From Pelagophyceae sp. CCMP2097 (taxonomy: Eukaryota; Sar; Pelagophyceae), in contig MU657193.1 of the NCBI GenBank assembly GCA_026770575.1, forward strand, positions 23,562-36,165: a DNA stretch of 12,604 bases. Direction: 5' to 3'. Below, one piece after another: positions 9,209-12,604 of this stretch. Under the pieces are notes generated by a model. That model saw nothing but the letters and a program-made list of their open reading frames with translations, was not told where the DNA came from and did no database searches. Each line of letters starts with the position of its first letter. Position 1 is the stretch's first letter. Made by a program: the position numbers and the translations under genes.

Positions 9209-10877
9209 CTAGAACCACTTGCCGCCAGCCGACGCCTTGCCGCCGGCGGGCTTGAGGGCCGTGTCGTTGGCGAGGCCCTCGTTGCCGAGGATGTTGATGA
9301 GGAGCGAGTCGGACGATAAGTAGACCTTGTTCTGCGCGCGCGAGACGACGGTCGCAATCTCCTTGGCCGTCTCGATCTTGCGCAGCTTGATGAAGCCGGG
9401 GTTGTTCGAGAGGGCCTGGCCGATCAGCTCGGCGGCCTTGGCCTCGCCCTCGGCCTTGACGACGATGGACCGCTTCTCCTGGATGGCCTTCTCCACAACG
9501 TAGCGCGCGCGCTCAGACTCCTGCTGCGCCACCTGCTTCGCCTCGACGGCGGCCGTGTACTCCTGCGAGAAAGAGAGGTGCGTGATCGACACGTCGTCGA
9601 GCACCTACGAAGCGGCGTCGGCCAAAGGCGGCGCACGACAGGCATCTCCGGAGCAACGCCGGCGCCATTCTCCGGGGACGCACGATCTTAAAGTCCGACG
9701 CGCGCGAGACGAGGCGCTGCTGGATCTCCGCGGAGACCTGCTCGCGCTTCGTCAGCAGCTCCGAGGCGTTGTAGCACGCGACGACGGCCTTGGTGACCTC
9801 GTTGACGATGGACGGCCTGCGCCGCGCGCGTCGCCGCCTCGGCCCGGCGCCCCCGCTCCTGAGTCGCCGGGCGACTCACAGGACGCGGTCGTCGTAGTCG
9901 TGGCCCAGGCGCGTGTAGATGAAGGCGAGCGCGTTGACGTTGGGCTTGGAGAGCACGCGGAGCGTGATGTTCACCATCTGCAAATCCTTCGAACCAGTCA
10001 GCGACTGGACCTAAAGGGGCGAGGCTCGGTCGTGCACCATCACAACGATCGCGAACAGGTGTTGTTCGGAGGTGCATCGTGCCGGGGGCGCCAAAGTCGA
10101 AGTGGCTCAGAAATTCGGATCCTCGGCATGTCCACGGGCCGCCTCGTCTGGATTTTCCAGCCGAAGACGACTTGGACGATCCGACAGGGATAACTGTTCG
10201 GCGGTTTGGATTTCATCATCGTCGCGCGCGCACGGCTTTTGCCCTCTTCGAGCTCCGTTTTCGCGGACGCTGGGCCGTGCGTTGCGCGGCCGCGTGCGCA
10301 CGTCGAAGTGCACGGGGTACTCGATGAGCGGAATACGCGGGTGCATGCCCTCGCCGTAGACGGCCTCCTTGACGCCCGAGACGCGCGACCACAGAATCGC
10401 GCCTAGTCCGGCGGATCCGCCCAGGAGCCCGCAAAGCTTCGAGCGACCGCGGGGAGCGCGCGGCCCCGACCGAAACATGCGCACAGTGCGGCCCCCTTAA
10501 GCAGGCGAGCGCCGCCGAAGCGCCTTCGAAAATGCAACCGTCCCGATTGCCGGGCGCTGCGCGAGTGGTGATATACGTTGACCGCCCTGCACCGTGAAGA
10601 CGGAGTTGTAGGCGACGAAGCCGAGGCCGCCGATGCTGCGCGGGGCGAAACCGTCACGGCTTCCGCGTCAGAAGCGTGACTGACACACTTCGGCGTCCCT
10701 TTCGCCGCCCTCGAGGCCGCGGCGCCCCCAGACCCACGGCGCGGCACCTTCCGGGCGCGCCACGACGCGCGCGCCCCCGGACGCGGCGCGGCACCCCGCC
10801 AGCGCGGTGATCGCGCCGCCGCTCGGCATGCCGCCGCCCGGCATGTTCCCACCCAAATCGTTCAAGCGGTCGCGCAT
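9209..10877 (-). CDS. PHB2: Prohibitin-2 (mitochondrial inner-membrane scaffold), six exons, complete
   Basis: Prohibitin 2 assembles with prohibitin 1 into ring complexes in the mitochondrial inner membrane. Exons on the minus strand are 10877-10795, 10635-10577, 10402-10281, 10010-9880, 9816-9684 and 9604-9209; phases agree and give 307 aa (human is 299). Seen: an N-terminal hydrophobic anchor ([20 protein letters not shown], about 23-42), [32 protein letters not shown], then [58 protein letters not shown] and a helical region ending [11 protein letters not shown]. The SPFH domain and C-terminal coiled coil are therefore complete. Introns are 159, 174, 270, 63 and 79 bp; the 270-bp one has a GC donor. 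The start at 10877 is chosen by family length. In-frame ATGs at 10949 and 10946 would add 23-24 residues resembling a targeting presequence. PHB2 is preferred over PHB1 because of QMVNITLR and [15 protein letters not shown]. Confidence 0.94.
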
Positions 10878-10949
10878 CGAGCTCAGGTACCGCCGGCCGC
10901 GCACCACCTGCCTCAGCTGCGTCCGCGACAGCGAGGAGCCCAGCATCAT

Positions 10950-11870
10950 GACCGGCTGCCGACGCGACGAACGAGTTATGGCGACGCTGCAATTGCGGAA
11001 ACATTCTTTAAGCGATCGAGAACACGCTCCCGGCGTGCGGCATCGACGGGCGGATCATCACGACGAGTTGGACGGCGGCTGGGCGGTACGGACGGGAAAT
11101 ATGGGCGCTAGTCGGCGCCACCGACGTTGCAGCGGCGGATTCAACGTCGGCGGTGCATCGCAGTCCATCCCTCGGATCCCCGCCTCGCGCTGGTCGCAGG
11201 CCCGCGAGGTCCCAGAGGCGGTGCACCGACGATGGCGCCGGAGGAGCGTCGCCGGCCGCTGTTCAAAGGGCGACACGAGTCGTCGTCCGCGTCGTCGTCC
11301 GAAAAATCGTCGTTCGACGCGGGCGGCGGTGCTCCCACGGCTGGGCCGCGGTCGAGTGCGTGCGAAGCATCGTCGTCGCCTAGGCGCGGCCCCGCCGTCC
11401 TCGGGGCCGACGACTCCGGCCCGGAGAAGGCTGCGACCGTGACGGGGTCTGGTCCTCAACTCCGATCACTCTGGTCCTCGACTCCGATCACTCGACCGTC
11501 TCCTCGACCACCGCCGCCGCGGACATCCGTCGCCGCAGCCTCTTCCGTCGCCATCGAGCAGTCGCGCCTCGAGCGCGGCCGAGGCGGCGTCGCCTCGCAG
11601 CTCGAGCGCCGCGGCTTGGGCGCCGCCTTTGAGACGCGGCCGCCCATCGCCGATGGTCGCCGCGGCCGACCGAGCCGGATGCGGGCTGGAGGAGAGGGGT
11701 TTCCCGACGAGCACCGCGGGACACCGACGCTGCTGGCATGATAAAAATGATCGTGGTATCCGATACGACCGTAGAACTAAAACCCTCATGCCTCATCCCG
11801 CCAGCGCCTCGGCGTTCACACACGATAGTCTCAAAAGACTCAACGTGCAAAATGCATGAAATACCTTTTT
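10950..11870. other. Unresolved stretch upstream of prohibitin with competing open frames
   Basis: No gene can be assigned. Bases 11230-11790 are open in several frames on both strands. Minus-strand candidates start with ATG at 11789, or at 11647 (MGGRVSKAAPKPRR, an N-myristoylation-like start). The latter can be joined in phase (donor after about 11474, acceptor at about 11380) to a frame rich in Asp/Ser (SNDDFSDDDADDD), ending at 11141. A plus-strand candidate starts with ATG at 11232 and is Ser/Arg/Pro-rich (170 codons, stop at 11741). All have high G/C third positions, so composition does not decide. The part nearest 10950 should contain the prohibitin promoter. From about 11740 the DNA becomes AT-rich. 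Confidence 0.3.
11448..11491. repeat. Two tandem copies of a 22-bp unit
   Basis: Units 11448-11469 and 11470-11491 (TCTGGTCCTC, then ACTCCGATCAC) differ at one position. Twenty-two is not a multiple of three, so the duplication shifts any coding frame across it. Confidence 0.9.
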
Positions 11871-11871
11871 C

Positions 11872-11970
11872 AGGCCCCGAAGGGGACTGACATCCTGTGA
11901 TTCCTATTACATTACATTACACTGCACCGTTTGATCAACGTCAGTTTACGGTCAGGGCCCTTCGGGTCCT
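11872..11970. repeat. Foldback structure of the right repeat copy
   Basis: Arms 11872-11891 and 11951-11970 are reverse complements at 17 of 20 positions and carry the same CCCTTCGGG core as the left-end hairpin. The loop is 59 bases here, against 17 at the left, and contains three ATTAC pentamers (11906-11920). Both copies being foldbacks, with different loops, indicates one family of small hairpin-forming repeats. Confidence 0.7.
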
Positions 11971-12010
11971 TTGATTGAAGGATTACTTGGGGCAATTATG
12001 TCTGTCTGTC
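11928..12010 (-). repeat. Right copy of the dispersed repeat (inverted relative to 21-102)
   Basis: Its reverse complement matches 21-102 with six mismatches by eye. The shared part covers one hairpin arm, the loop-proximal GTAAACTGACGTTGA, the TTCAATCAAAGGACC segment, and the junction with the tetranucleotide tract. The two copies are about 11.9 kb apart in opposite orientation. Confidence 0.85.
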
Positions 12011-12043
12011 TGTTTGTCCGTCCGTCTGTCCGTCTGTCCGTCG
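12001..12043. repeat. Simple-sequence tract of TCTG / TCCG units
   Basis: A degenerate tetranucleotide run (TCTG, TTTG, TCCG units) continues directly from the dispersed repeat, mirroring the tract at 1-30. Confidence 0.85.
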
Positions 12044-12078
12044 CCGGGTCCATCCGTGAAGTTCCGTCAACTTTGGGG

Positions 12079-12110
12079 GGCGCGCGGTCCGTCGGCTCAC
12101 GGGTGAAAGG
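12079..12110 (+). repeat. 32-bp direct repeat, copy 1
   Basis: This 32-bp block (core CGCGCGGTCCGTCGGCTCAC, then GGGTGAAAGG) recurs without mismatch at 12443-12474, 364 bp away, in the same orientation. It directly abuts the left terminal inverted repeat at 12111. Confidence 0.95.
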
Positions 12111-12436
12111 TAAGGATTTCCCGTAGGATTAGATATATTTTTTCGACATTTGAAGTGTTTCCAAGAGGGGGATCTTTCCGACGACAATTGAAGTGAATAT
12201 GACGATAGACGGCCGACATGGGCCGCTCTGGAGCCTCAAACCAAGGCATCAGAATTTTAACTCGGGGGTTAATCCGTCATCAGGGGACTTTAAGGGAGAT
12301 TCCGACGACATTTGCGGCTTTTGCGGCTTTTGCGGCCGGCTTTTCCGACGACTTTTGCGGTGAAATTTTCGACATCGCGACGACATTGGCAAACGACATT
12401 TGAGAGGATTTGAAACGATACTACGGGAAATCCTTA
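12111..12436. mobile_element. Possible MITE-like segment with 16-bp perfect inverted termini
   Basis: TAAGGATTTCCCGTAG at 12111-12126 is exactly repeated in reverse complement at 12421-12436, enclosing 294 bp without a coding frame. The size and ends fit a non-autonomous DNA transposon, and the flanks carry a 32-bp direct repeat, abutting at the left but six bases away at the right. No clean target-site duplication was seen, so rearranged tandem repeats are an equal alternative. Confidence 0.4.
12311..12337. repeat. Three tandem copies of a 9-bp unit
   Basis: TTTGCGGCT occurs at 12311-12319 and 12320-12328, then TTTGCGGCC at 12329-12337. Confidence 0.9.
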
Positions 12437-12442
12437 TTGGGC

Positions 12443-12474
12443 GGCGCGCGGTCCGTCGGCTCACGGGTGAAAGG
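12443..12474 (+). repeat. 32-bp direct repeat, copy 2
   Basis: It is identical to 12079-12110 and lies six bases beyond the right terminal inverted repeat. The bases outside the 32 bp differ at both ends. Confidence 0.95.
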
Positions 12475-12604
12475 ACATCGTCTATAACTTCAAATAGCTG
12501 CTTTTGGTATTGGCTTTGGCACGGTTTTGAGGCTGGCTTCAAAGCCCGCTTTTAGTGGAAAAAAGCCACATTTCGAGTAAAACGAAGTACCGAAATATAC
12601 TTTT

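Larger units (their letters stand above)
12044..12604. other. Repeat-rich, less GC-rich non-coding tail
   Basis: No gene is supported. Short minus-strand frames here read through the repeats, and the shared LSPVSRRTAR peptide in two of them is only the translated 32-bp direct repeat. The stretch contains that direct repeat, a pair of 16-bp inverted repeats, a 9-bp tandem repeat and a recurring TTCCGACGAC motif (12175-12190, 12299-12314, 12342-12357), each followed by a TTG or TTTG. Confidence 0.6.

Noticed and set aside
8911..9255. A 114-codon plus-strand frame
   Set aside because: Its composition is unremarkable, no domain is recognisable, and its end is antisense to the last exon of prohibitin.
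12001..12474. A CRISPR-like array from repeated units in the tail
   Set aside because: There are only two copies of the 32-bp repeat, no regular spacers and a eukaryotic context; the rest is simple-sequence DNA.
11996..12542. Minus-strand frames sharing the peptide LSPVSRRTAR as a repeated protein gene
   Set aside because: The shared peptide is the translation of the exact 32-bp DNA repeat, and the frames otherwise consist of translated simple repeats.

Overview
The window is eukaryotic nuclear DNA, very GC-rich, with compact genes, short introns (about 50 to 270 bp) and strong G/C preference at third codon positions. The gene set (fucose-pathway enzyme, mitochondrial prohibitin, PDZ/PA-domain protein), the composition and the intron style suggest a GC-rich unicellular alga. 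A pelagophyte stramenopile of the Aureococcus/Pelagomonas type would fit, but that is an inference from style, not a sequence match. Because the DNA is so GC-rich, long open frames occur on both strands; I kept only those supported by homology, by consistent splice phases or by an uninterrupted ATG-to-stop frame with protein-like composition.

Layout: bases 1-121 hold a foldback repeat with a CAGA/GGACAAAC-type simple-sequence flank. Minus-strand 1881-338 is a complete five-exon GDP-mannose 4,6-dehydratase gene (382 aa). It diverges, across a 173-bp AT-richer gap, from a plus-strand multi-exon gene (2055 to about 4475) for a predicted secretory-pathway protein with a PDZ domain followed by a PA domain. 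That gene converges (43 bp) on an intronless minus-strand gene (5784-4519, 421 aa) with a zinc-ribbon Cys4 motif. Next comes a large minus-strand gene of unknown function (8743 to 6412) with a Cys cluster, a coiled coil and an unresolved frame change near its 3' end. A six-exon prohibitin-2 gene follows on the minus strand (10877-9209). Bases 10950-11870 have competing open frames that I cannot resolve. From 11872 to the end the DNA is less GC-rich and repetitive: a second, inverted copy of the left-end foldback repeat, simple-sequence DNA, and a 326-bp segment with 16-bp perfect inverted termini next to 32-bp direct repeats.

The genes do not form a pathway: fucose precursor synthesis, mitochondrial inner-membrane scaffolding and three unassigned proteins simply lie side by side. 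I see no CRISPR array, tRNA, rRNA, virus or operon-like system. The points most worth following are two apparent GC-AG introns in otherwise well-supported genes, the PDZ-PA fusion, the unknown Cys-rich gene with the broken 3' end, and the repeat family that brackets the gene block in inverted orientation.
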